From Neisseria mucosa (GTDB lineage Bacteria > Pseudomonadota > Gammaproteobacteria > Burkholderiales > Neisseriaceae), in NCBI RefSeq assembly GCF_003044445.1, contig NZ_POWX01000007.1, positions 59,011-123,010 of the forward strand: DNA of 64,000 nt, read 5' to 3'. The notes under the pieces are model-generated. The model was not told where the DNA came from, ran no database searches, and saw nothing but the letters and a program-made list of their open reading frames with translations. This document shows positions 9,149 to 16,763 of this stretch, piece after piece. The position numbers were made by a program, and so were the translations under genes. Every line of letters begins with the position of its first letter. Position 1 is the stretch's first letter.

Positions 9149-9269
9149 ATGCTTAGACAGGCATCATGTCTGTCTGAATCATCCTTCAAACTAAGGAAAA
9201 ATTTAGCTGACTAAATAAAATCTTACAACTATAATAAAAAACTTAACTTTCTCTAATAACAGATAAGCT

Positions 9270-10533
9270 ATGGATTATCAAAAAATCAGCCGCAAACTCG
9301 AAATTTTAGCCGATGCCGCCAAATATGATGTTTCCTGCTCGTCGAGCGGCGGTTCGCGCGGCAACGACGGACAAGGCTTGGGCAACTCTTCGCGCGCAGG
9401 CATCTGTCACAGCTTCACCGAAGACGGCCGCTGCGTATCGCTGCTGAAAATCCTGCTGACCAACCATTGCATCTACGACTGCGCTTATTGCGCTTCCCGC
9501 CGCAGCAACGATATCCCGCGCGCGGCGTTTACGGTCGATGAAGTGGTGGATTTGACCATGAGCTTTTACCGCCGCAACTATGTCGAAGGGCTGTTTTTGA
9601 GTTCCGGCATCTTCAAAAACGCCGATTACACCATGGAACGCTTGGTGCGGATTGCTAAAAAACTGCGCGAAGAACATCGATTTAACGGCTACATCCATCT
9701 CAAAACCATTCCGAAAGCGTCTGCCGAAATCCTGCACGAAGCCGGGCTGTATGCCGACCGCCTCAGCGTCAACATGGAAATCCCCACCGTTTCCGGCCTC
9801 AAGCTGCTCGCGCCCGAAAAAAAAACACAGCGATATGACACAACCGATGGCGTTTGTCCGCAACGAAATCGTTGCCTTTGCCGACAGCCGCAAAACCATC
9901 AAATCGACGCCCAAGTTTGCCCCTGCCGGACAAAGCACGCAGTTCATTATCGGCGCGGCAGGCGAAACCGACCGTCAAATCATCCGCGCCGCCGGCGGGT
10001 TTTACCGCCATTACGGTCTCAAACGCGTGTATTACTCGGGCTATGTACCGGTATTGGAAGACAAACGCCTGCCGCCTTTATCGACACAAGTGCCGCTGCG
10101 GCGGGAAAACCGGCTCTATCAGGCAGATTGGTTGATGCGTTTTTACGGCTTTTCCGATCATGAAATCTTAGACGAACAGCAACCTTTCCTCGACTTGGAT
10201 TTCGACCCCAAGCTCGCTTGGGCTCTGCGCCACCGCGAATGGTTTCCCGTCCCGCTGCAACACGCGCCGCTTGAAATGATCTTGCGCGTGCCCGGTATCG
10301 GCGTGAAGTCCGCCCGCAAAATCGTGCAGGCGCGCCGCTTCCGCATGATTACCATGGCACACCTGCGCAAAATGGGCGTGGCACTAAACCGCGCACGCTA
10401 TTTCATCACCCTGCCCGAACCCAACCGCTACGCCGACCTAATCGACAGCCCGCAACTGCGCGGCCTGCTTTTACAAAACACACGCTCCAAATTCAGCCAA
10501 AGCGATGCCGTGCAAACCGATTTGTTCGGTTGA
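9270..10533 (+). pseudogene. putative DNA modification/repair radical SAM protein, frameshifted at an A9 tract
   Basis: Two overlapping frames encode one protein of about 420 residues. The first part has the radical-SAM cluster motif CIYDCAYC (CX3CX2C) and the family start MDYQKISRKLEILADAAKYDVSC. The second part ends with a helix-hairpin-helix DNA-binding motif LRVPGIGVKSARKI. The switch occurs at nine As (9817-9825); eight As would restore one frame (APEKKHSDMTQPM). This matches the family annotated as putative DNA modification/repair radical SAM protein, which is normally paired with the gene that follows, as here. The reaction is unknown. The A9 could be a phase-variable tract, a recent mutation or a sequencing error. 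Confidence 0.85.
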
Positions 10534-10552
10534 TAACGAAAAGGTCAACATT

Positions 10553-11323
10553 ATGCAAATCACTTTGCACTACGACGGCAGCTTCGACGGCCTGTTAAGC
10601 ACCGTGTTTCATGTTTACGCCTGTAAATACGCTCCTGAAGACGTGCATATTACCCATGATGCTCAGGATACGGATTTATTCAGCCGCAATGAAACCGTTG
10701 CTTCGTCCCCCGAACGCGCCCAGCGCGTTTTCAAACGGCTCGAACAGCAAATCGGGCGCAGCGGTATGGTCAAACTGCTGTATGGTTTTTTAATCGCCCT
10801 ACCTGAGATGCCCGACACTTTTCTGCGCATCGTCAGCCTGATGCTTGCCCGCCCGATGCGCAAAGACGTGCTCTGCGATTACGGTCTTTACGATGTGATG
10901 CAATGGGCGCAATGGGTGAAAACCGTCGGACATGAAAAACACCGGATGGAAGCGTTTGTCCGTTTTGAAGAGCTGGCAGACGGTCTGTATCTCGCGCGTA
11001 TCGAACCTCAATACGACGTATTGCCTTTGATTACACGCCATTTCCGCAGCCGTTACCCGCAACAGCAATGGGCGATATTCGATATGCAGCGCCATTATGG
11101 CATCTTAAGCGACACGAACGGCCTGCACGCAATCAACGGGCTTGAAGCCGACCGCATCCAAACATCCTATGCCCCTGACGAACGCAGTTACCAAGCCCTT
11201 TGGCAGGACTATTTCAACAGCAGCAATATTCCATCCCGACGCAATCCCCGGTTGCACCGCCAACAAATGCCGCAACGCTATTGGAAATATCTTACCGAAA
11301 AACAACCTACTGTTTTAAAATAA
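10553..11323 (+). CDS. TIGR03915/DUF4130-type putative DNA repair protein
   Basis: A 256-residue protein starting MQITLHYDGSFDGLLSTVFHVY, the typical start of the family that accompanies the DNA-repair radical SAM protein. The ATG at 10553 is chosen over the in-frame start at 10505, which lies inside the upstream gene; AAAAGG precedes it. Visible landmarks are VSLMLARPMRKDVLCDYG, HRMEAFVRFEELADGLYLARIEPQYDVLP and WAIFDMQRHYG. In other bacteria this domain can be fused to a uracil-DNA-glycosylase-like domain, which supports a DNA role, but the biochemical function is unknown. It lies 19 bases after the radical SAM gene and is probably cotranscribed. Confidence 0.85.
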   Translation: MQITLHYDGSFDGLLSTVFHVYACKYAPEDVHITHDAQDTDLFSRNETVASSPERAQRVFKRLEQQIGRSGMVKLLYGFLIALPEMPDTFLRIVSLMLARPMRKDVLCDYGLYDVMQWAQWVKTVGHEKHRMEAFVRFEELADGLYLARIEPQYDVLPLITRHFRSRYPQQQWAIFDMQRHYGILSDTNGLHAINGLEADRIQTSYAPDERSYQALWQDYFNSSNIPSRRNPRLHRQQMPQRYWKYLTEKQPTVLK

Positions 11324-11658
11324 AAAATGCCTGTCGAAAACAGGTTCGGACAGGCTTTATGGCGAATAAACTTATTACTTATCTTGAGGCTGACATTTCT
11401 CAGCACGAGGCCATACGGCCCTGAATAACCGCTCCTACGCATCGCAGGTATGCCCAATAATTTTATTGTCACGTTGTAGTTTCAGATGACCTCGGTGCAT
11501 TAAATAAATGTTCGGGGTAGGAATTCAGGTGAATTTTGTAGAGATCTCAATAAGTGTCAAGCTTCAAAGGTCGTCTGAAAATCCGGCATCGGGTTTCAGA
11601 CGACCTTTTTTGTATCCATGCTAAAATCCGCATTCCTCAAATATTTCAATATGATGTT
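11324..11658. other. spacer between repair pair and MFS gene, with right copy of the duplication
   Basis: It holds a GCCTGTC/GACAGGC hairpin (11327-11355), which may end the repair operon, about 150 bases of sequence with no feature I recognise, a lone degenerate DUS (11480) and then the hairpin and promoter segment duplicated from 8861 onward. Confidence 0.6.
11576..11611. terminator. inverted DUS hairpin (right copy)
   Basis: Same arrangement as at 8861-8905, with a longer T-run. It begins the right duplicate of the flanking repeat. Confidence 0.75.
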
Positions 11659-13092
11659 ATGCACGCTTCCGATATTGATACAGACGATACAGCTCACGAA
11701 TACCACGCCGACAATCCCGACTTCCCCTCTAAAACCATTGTGGCGACGCTGTTTATCGGCGCGTTTTTCGGCTACCTCAACGACACGCTTTTAAATGTCG
11801 CGCTCACGCCGATTATGAAGGATTTCGGTGTCGACAAGACCACCGTCCAATGGCTGACGACGGGCTTTTTGCTGGTGATGGGCGCGTTTACGCCGATTAC
11901 GGCGGGCGTGATTCAATGGTTTGAAACGCGCAAGATGGTGTTGTTTACGCAGGCGACGTTTTTGGCGGGTTCGCTGATTTGCTCGTTTGCGCCGACTTTC
12001 GGGATTTTGGTCGCGGGGCGGATGGTGCAGGCGGTGTCCGCCGCGTTTTTCGTGCCGCTCCTGTTTAACGGCATTTTGTCGATTTATCCGCCGAACAAAC
12101 GCGGGACGGCGATGGGCGTGATTACCATGATGTTCACCGCCGCGCCCGCGATAGGACCGACGTTGTCGGGCATCATCATCGACCACACGCATTGGCGCGT
12201 GCTGTTCGGCTTTACCGCGCCGTTTATGCTGGCGGCGATGGTATTGGTGGGCAAGTATCTGACGGTCAACTTGAGCAACATCAGCCGTCCGAAGATTGAT
12301 ATTTTGTCGGCAGTCTTGTCGATTGCGGGCTTCGGCGGGCTTGTGTATGCGAGCAGTAATTTTGCCCGTCTGCCGCTGGCGGAATTTATCCTGCTGTTTG
12401 CCGCTTCCGTCGCGCTGGTGGGCTGGTTTGCATACCGCCAGTCCCGCTTGGCGACGCCGCTGCTGAACCTTCGGGCGTTTGAATATAAGCAGTTCCGCCA
12501 CTGCGTCGTGATTCTGGCGGGCGCGGTGTTCCTATTTTTGGGTTTGGAACTGATGATGCCGATGTACACGCAGCAGGTGCTGATGCTGACGGGTACGGCG
12601 ACGGGGCTGATTCTGATGCCCGCGAGCATCGCCCAAGCGGTTGCCGCGCCTTTGTTCGGCAAACTGCTAGACAAGAAGGGCGGACGGTTTGTCGTGTTGC
12701 CCGCCACGGTGATGCTGACGGTGTCGCTGTCGGTATTGTGGCTGTTTTTGCGGATTGACACGCAAGTCATGATGCTGACCGCCATGTTCACGCTGATGGC
12801 GGTGTCCGTCTCCGCCTGCGTAACGGGCGAAACCCACGGCTTGAACGCGCTGCCGAAAAAACTCAATCCCCACGGCGCGGCGATTCTGACCACCATCAAC
12901 CCGATTGCCGGCGCGGTCGGCGCGGCATTTTTCGTCGGTGCAACCAATATCGGCGAGAAACTGTCCTCAGCCGCCTCGCCGCAACAAGCCATGCTCGACG
13001 GTATCCATCTGGCGATGGGCAGCGCGCTGGTGTTGGGCGCGGTAATGGTGTTTTTCGCCATGCGCCTGAAGCGGCATCAGACAGCGTCGTAA
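11659..13092 (+). CDS. DHA2-type MFS drug exporter (EmrB/QacA family)
   Basis: A 477-residue membrane protein with about 14 helices, expected to use proton influx to export drugs or other amphipathic compounds. The ATG at 11659 is preferred to the in-frame start at 11554, because the upstream stretch is the DUS hairpin and its translation is not conserved in the duplicate at 8954. Motif A-like and motif C-like segments are seen (LNDTLLNVALTPIMKDFGV, TAAPAIGPTLSGIIIDHTHWR). It has no membrane-fusion partner next to it, unlike farB. The substrate is unknown. The first part of the gene is duplicated at 8954. Confidence 0.85.
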   Translation: MHASDIDTDDTAHEYHADNPDFPSKTIVATLFIGAFFGYLNDTLLNVALTPIMKDFGVDKTTVQWLTTGFLLVMGAFTPITAGVIQWFETRKMVLFTQATFLAGSLICSFAPTFGILVAGRMVQAVSAAFFVPLLFNGILSIYPPNKRGTAMGVITMMFTAAPAIGPTLSGIIIDHTHWRVLFGFTAPFMLAAMVLVGKYLTVNLSNISRPKIDILSAVLSIAGFGGLVYASSNFARLPLAEFILLFAASVALVGWFAYRQSRLATPLLNLRAFEYKQFRHCVVILAGAVFLFLGLELMMPMYTQQVLMLTGTATGLILMPASIAQAVAAPLFGKLLDKKGGRFVVLPATVMLTVSLSVLWLFLRIDTQVMMLTAMFTLMAVSVSACVTGETHGLNALPKKLNPHGAAILTTINPIAGAVGAAFFVGATNIGEKLSSAASPQQAMLDGIHLAMGSALVLGAVMVFFAMRLKRHQTAS

Positions 13093-13267
13093 CGCGTACT
13101 GGGAATGTGTGAAAAAGTCGTCCGAAACCATGTGATTATGGGTTTCAGACGACCTTTTTTAATTTTTATGGTGGAGTAAAGTGAATCTAAGCTAAACAAA
13201 CAGCTTTTCCTGATAGGCAAACCCAACGAGGCGGAGGGTAGGGCGTTGCGATGCCTGCTTCGGATTG

Positions 13268-13361
13268 TAGCGTGGGCTTTGCCCACGGGATTGATGGATT
13301 GGTTTCCGAGTCGGGTGATAAATAGCGTTATTTTTCGTGGGCGAAGCCCACGCTACGGCTG
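13268..13361. repeat. inverted pair of GTGGGC palindromes
   Basis: A GTAGC-plus-GTGGGCTTTGCCCAC unit at 13268 is answered by its reverse complement (GTGGGCGAAGCCCAC plus GCTAC) ending near 13358. Each arm is itself a palindrome, and the arms pair with one another over about 20 bases. Related GTGGGC units occur near 16420, 20592, 55852 and 56080. Confidence 0.7.
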
Positions 13362-13367
13362 GGTGTG

Positions 13368-13413
13368 AAGGTCGTCTGAAATCATAGGGTTACGATTTTC
13401 AGACGACCTTTTT
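13368..13413. terminator. inverted DUS hairpin
   Basis: AAGGTCGTCTGAAAT faces ATTTTCAGACGACCTT and is followed by TTT. Confidence 0.7.
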
Positions 13414-13755
13414 ATATCTAAAGCTACACGCAACTACATTTTAAAATTAGATTATTTTTATTGTTAAATTATAATGTTATTTAAATTTTGGTCGTCTGAA
13501 AAGGGCGTGGGTGCAAAATTGGGTGGTTTGGGCGGTTTGGATGCTGTTTTTGCGATTAAACAAAAATTCCTGAAAAATGAATTAATTATATTTGATTTTA
13601 AGAAGTATTGTTTAAAATCGTTCTGATTGATTTGGGGTGATGCAGGCTTTGTCAGGCAAGGATTTGGTTTGTTTTAAGGTGGTGGTTTTGGGTTTTATTT
13701 CTGAAGTATTGTTCATTAATGATTGAGTTTTTTTAAAATATTTGAGAAAAAGTGT

Positions 13756-13784
13756 TTGACAGCCTGAAAATTATTTTTTAAATT
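13756..13784 (+). promoter_or_regulatory. sigma-70 promoter for the prp leader
   Basis: TTGACA (13756-13761), a 17-base spacer and TAAATT (13779-13784). The start site would be at about 13791, 40 bases before the leader ORF and about 466 bases before prpB. Confidence 0.65.
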
Positions 13785-13830
13785 TGCCCCTACCAATAAA
13801 AACTACATCACACTACAAAGGAACCCTATC

Positions 13831-13926
13831 ATGAATCTGTACCAAACTTCTCCGTCTTCTTATAGATTGTCTTCTATCTCTGCCGCATCCGTCGTCGTCT
13901 GCTTTTGGGCAGTCGCGGCGGTCTGA
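13831..13926 (+). CDS. candidate 31-codon leader peptide upstream of prpB
   Basis: A short ORF with a good ribosome-binding site (AAAGGAAC at 13817-13824, seven bases before the ATG). It lies 40 bases after a strong promoter start. The N-terminal half is Ser-rich, and the C-terminal half reads VVVCFWAVAAV, with three consecutive GTC codons at 13891-13899. The composition recalls ilvB-type leader peptides. Bases within its end (13904-13911) can pair with 13935-13942, which can also pair with 13970-13975, the layout expected for attenuation. The function is inferred; an alternative is a small membrane peptide. Confidence 0.5.
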   Translation: MNLYQTSPSSYRLSSISAASVVVCFWAVAAV

Positions 13927-13979
13927 CGGCTCTTTGCCCGAATTTGGTTTCCCGTATTTCTGCGGTCGGTTCGGGTTTT
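13904..13979 (+). promoter_or_regulatory. possible attenuator: mutually exclusive hairpins
   Basis: TTTGGGCA (13904-13911) is complementary to TGCCCGAA (13935-13942) with one G-U pair. The CCCGAA of the latter also pairs with TTCGGG (13970-13975), which is followed by TTTT. Formation of one stem prevents the other. The terminator stem is short and the T-run is weak, so this is a tentative call. Confidence 0.35.
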
Positions 13980-14256
13980 AAAGTTTCTGTATCTCCCACT
14001 GTATTTCCTTCCGAACATTAAAATAATAAAAAATACTTAGGCCTCCGCTTCAGCCGAATTGTATGTATTGGATTTATCAAATGATTGTTTTTATTGATTT
14101 TTATTTTCAGACGACGTTATGAGTTGGTGGTTTGAAAGGTCGTCTGAAAACGGTTTTGAAAGCATTGTTTTTTTTTGAACGGTTCGTTTCGGGTTTCGCG
14201 GAAACTGGGCCGCTGAGTCGATACTGAAAAAATCTAATCTACAAAGGAGAATTAAC

Positions 14257-15132
14257 ATGAGCCAACTTTCTGCCGGCGCCCGTTTCCGCCAAGCTGTGAA
14301 GGAGTCGAATCCTCTTGCCGTGGTCGGCTGTGTGAATGCTTATTTTGCGCGGCTGGCGACGCAGAGCGGGTTTAAGGCGGTGTATTTGTCGGGCGGCGGC
14401 GTGGCGGCCTGTTCGTGCGGGATTCCGGATTTGGGCATCACTACGATGGAAGATGTGCTGATTGATGCGCGGCGGATTACGGACAATGTGGATACGCCTT
14501 TGCTGGTGGACATTGATGTCGGCTGGGGCGGGGCGTTCAATATCGCGCGCACGATTCGCAACTTCGAGCGTGCGGGCGTGGCGGCGGTGCATATCGAAGA
14601 CCAAGTGGCGCAGAAGCGTTGCGGTCATCGTCCGAACAAAGCCATTGTTTCTAAGGATGAAATGGTTGACCGCATTAAAGCCGCCGTGGATGCGCGCGTG
14701 GATGAGAATTTTGTGATTATGGCGCGGACGGACGCGCTGGCGGTGGAAGGTTTGGATGCCGCCATTGAGCGTGCGCAGGCTTGCGTGGAAGCGGGCGCGG
14801 ACATGATTTTCCCCGAAGCGATGACGGATTTGGCGATGTACCGGCAGTTTGCGGATGCGGTGAAAGTACCTGTGTTGGCGAACATTACCGAATTCGGCGC
14901 GACGCCGCTTTATACGCAGCAAGAGCTGGCGGACAACGGCGTGTCGCTGGTGCTGTATCCGCTGTCGTCGTTCCGCGCCGCGAGCAAGGCCGCGCTGAAT
15001 GTTTATGAGGCGATTATGCGCGACGGCACGCAGGCGGCGGTGGTCGATACCATGCAGACCCGCGCCGAGCTGTACGAGCATTTGAATTATCACGACTTCG
15101 AGCAGAAGCTGGATAAATTGTTTCAGAAGTAA
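14257..15132 (+). CDS. prpB: methylisocitrate lyase
   Basis: A 291-residue enzyme that splits 2-methylisocitrate into pyruvate and succinate, the last step of the methylcitrate cycle. The lyase signature KRCGH is at residues 120-124; metal-binding acidic residues lie in LVDIDVGWGG (about 83-92), and the fold starts with GSFD-like VGCVNAYFARLA. It is the first gene of a five-gene cluster for propionate use. The ribosome-binding site is AAAGGAGAA (14243-14251), which is complementary to the loop of the sRNA candidate at 37916. A 466-base leader precedes it. Confidence 0.95.
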   Translation: MSQLSAGARFRQAVKESNPLAVVGCVNAYFARLATQSGFKAVYLSGGGVAACSCGIPDLGITTMEDVLIDARRITDNVDTPLLVDIDVGWGGAFNIARTIRNFERAGVAAVHIEDQVAQKRCGHRPNKAIVSKDEMVDRIKAAVDARVDENFVIMARTDALAVEGLDAAIERAQACVEAGADMIFPEAMTDLAMYRQFADAVKVPVLANITEFGATPLYTQQELADNGVSLVLYPLSSFRAASKAALNVYEAIMRDGTQAAVVDTMQTRAELYEHLNYHDFEQKLDKLFQK

Positions 15133-15138
15133 AAAACT

Positions 15139-15180
15139 GTTTTCAGACGACCCTCAACCTTGAATAGGTCGTCTGAAAAA
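15139..15180. repeat. DUS pair between prpB and prpC
   Basis: TTTTCAGACGACC then GGTCGTCTGAAAA, 14 bases apart. It can form a hairpin but lacks a T-run, so it may attenuate rather than stop transcription into prpC. Confidence 0.6.
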
Positions 15181-15214
15181 CCAAAATCCCATAAAAACAC
15201 AAAGGAGAAATACC

Positions 15215-16369
15215 ATGACTGCAACTAAAGAAACACCGACTTTCAAACCGAAAAAATCCGTCGCCCTCTCCGGCGTGGCGGCGGGCAATACCGCGCTGTG
15301 TACCGTCGGCCGCACCGGCAACGATTTGAGCTACCGCGGTTACGACATCCTCGATTTGGCGCAGAAATGCGAGTTTGAAGAAGTCGCCCACCTGCTGATT
15401 CATGGTCATCTGCCCAACAAATTTGAACTCGCCGCCTACAAAGCCAAACTCAAATCCATGCGCGGCCTGCCTATCCGTGTGATTAAAGTGTTGGAAGCCC
15501 TGCCTGCGCACACGCACCCGATGGACGTCATGCGTACCGGCGTGTCCATGCTCGGCTGTGTTCATCCCGAACGCGAAAGCCACCCAGACAGCGAAGCGCG
15601 CGACATTGCGGACAAACTCATCGCCAGCCTCGGCAGCATCCTGCTCTACTGGTATCAATATTCGCACAACGGCAAACGCATCGACGTTGAAAGCAAAGAA
15701 GACACCATCGGCGGCCACTTCCTGCACCTGTTGCACGGCAAACGCCCGACCGAATCGCAGGTTAAAGCCATGCACGTTTCGCTGATTCTGTATGCGGAAC
15801 ATGAGTTCAACGCCTCCACCTTCACCGCCCGCGTGATTGCCGGTACGGGTTCGGACATGTATTCCTGCATCACCGGCGCCATCGGCGCGCTCAAAGGTCC
15901 GAAACACGGCGGCGCGAACGAAGTCGCCTACGACATCCAAAAACGCTACCGCAACGCCGACGAAGCCGAAGCCGACATCCGCGAACGCATCGCCCGCAAA
16001 GAAATCGTTATCGGGTTCGGCCATCCGGTTTACACCATTTCCGACCCGCGCAACGTCGTGATTAAAGAAGTGGCACGCGGTTTGAGCCGGGAAGCGGGCG
16101 ACATGCGCCTCTTCGACATCGCCGAACGCTTGGAGAGCGTGATGTGGGAAGAGAAAAAAATGTTCCCGAACTTGGACTGGTTCTCCGCCGTGTCCTACCA
16201 AAAACTCGGCGTACCGACCGCCATGTTCACGCCGCTCTTCGTGATTTCGCGCTCCACCGGCTGGGCGGCACACGTCCTCGAGCAGCGCAAAGACGGCAAA
16301 ATCATCCGTCCGAGCGCAAACTACACCGGCCCTGAAGACTTGGCGTTTGTGGAGATTGAAGAACGCTGA
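15215..16369 (+). CDS. prpC: 2-methylcitrate synthase
   Basis: A 384-residue citrate-synthase-family enzyme that condenses propionyl-CoA with oxaloacetate. Catalytic landmarks are GPKHGGANE (His in the active site), the GFGHPVYTISDPR segment and the C-terminal RPSANYTGP. The length fits PrpC rather than the longer GltA type. It is 82 bases downstream of prpB, with AAAGGAGAA before the ATG. It probably shares the prpB transcript unless the intervening DUS hairpin stops it. Confidence 0.94.
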   Translation: MTATKETPTFKPKKSVALSGVAAGNTALCTVGRTGNDLSYRGYDILDLAQKCEFEEVAHLLIHGHLPNKFELAAYKAKLKSMRGLPIRVIKVLEALPAHTHPMDVMRTGVSMLGCVHPERESHPDSEARDIADKLIASLGSILLYWYQYSHNGKRIDVESKEDTIGGHFLHLLHGKRPTESQVKAMHVSLILYAEHEFNASTFTARVIAGTGSDMYSCITGAIGALKGPKHGGANEVAYDIQKRYRNADEAEADIRERIARKEIVIGFGHPVYTISDPRNVVIKEVARGLSREAGDMRLFDIAERLESVMWEEKKMFPNLDWFSAVSYQKLGVPTAMFTPLFVISRSTGWAAHVLEQRKDGKIIRPSANYTGPEDLAFVEIEER

Positions 16370-16763
16370 GACGGACTACAACCGTAGGAGACGCCAATCG
16401 GATTTCAGACGACGTGTAGCCTGGGCTTTGCCCACGGAAAACTGAAACCAGCCTACGGTTCCGCTTTTCAGACGGCCTGTTGAAATATGCGAGAGAGAGA
16501 AGGTCGTCTGAAAAACCAGCCGCAACGTCTGCCGTCATTCCCGCCCCCGCCTAAGCGAGGACAGGCCGCGGCGGGAATGGCGGAGGCAGCGCGGCAACTT
16601 TTTTCACGGTTCTGCCAAAACCGCGAGCCGAACGGATTTCAGACGACGTGCAATATCGTTGTTACCCATTACAAACCGAATATTTAAGTTTCAGACGACC
16701 CCTTCAAAAACGTCGTCTGAAACCCCAAACCACAAGAAAAATAGATCCACAGGAGAACTGAAC
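16370..16763. other. repeat-rich spacer between prpC and acnD
   Basis: It contains a GTGGGC-type repeat (about 16418-16440), a DUS in the GGCCGTCTGAA dialect (16465-16478), several AGGTCGTCTGAA singletons, and a 10-bp inverted repeat CATTCCCGCC/GGCGGGAATG (about 16536-16579) of the dRS3-like type. There is no gene. Any acnD promoter must lie here if the operon is split. Confidence 0.6.
16536..16580. repeat. ATTCCC-type inverted repeat (dRS3-like)
   Basis: CATTCCCGCC and GGCGGGAATG flank about 25 bases with a further GCCT/AGGC pairing. ATTCCC...GGGAAT arms are the hallmark of dispersed neisserial repeats; the spacing here is longer than in the classic dRS3. Confidence 0.5.

Larger units (their letters stand above)
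13093..13830. other. long intergenic region upstream of the prp leader
   Basis: It holds a degenerate inverted DUS (13113-13160), a nested GTGGGC palindrome pair (13268-13361), a second inverted DUS (13368-13413) and then about 340 bases of AT-rich sequence ending in a promoter. There is no supported protein gene. Confidence 0.6.

Noticed and set aside
11359..11424. Short ORF after the DUF4130 gene
   Set aside because: 22 codons in an undescribed spacer without a ribosome-binding site; could be a remnant but cannot be supported.
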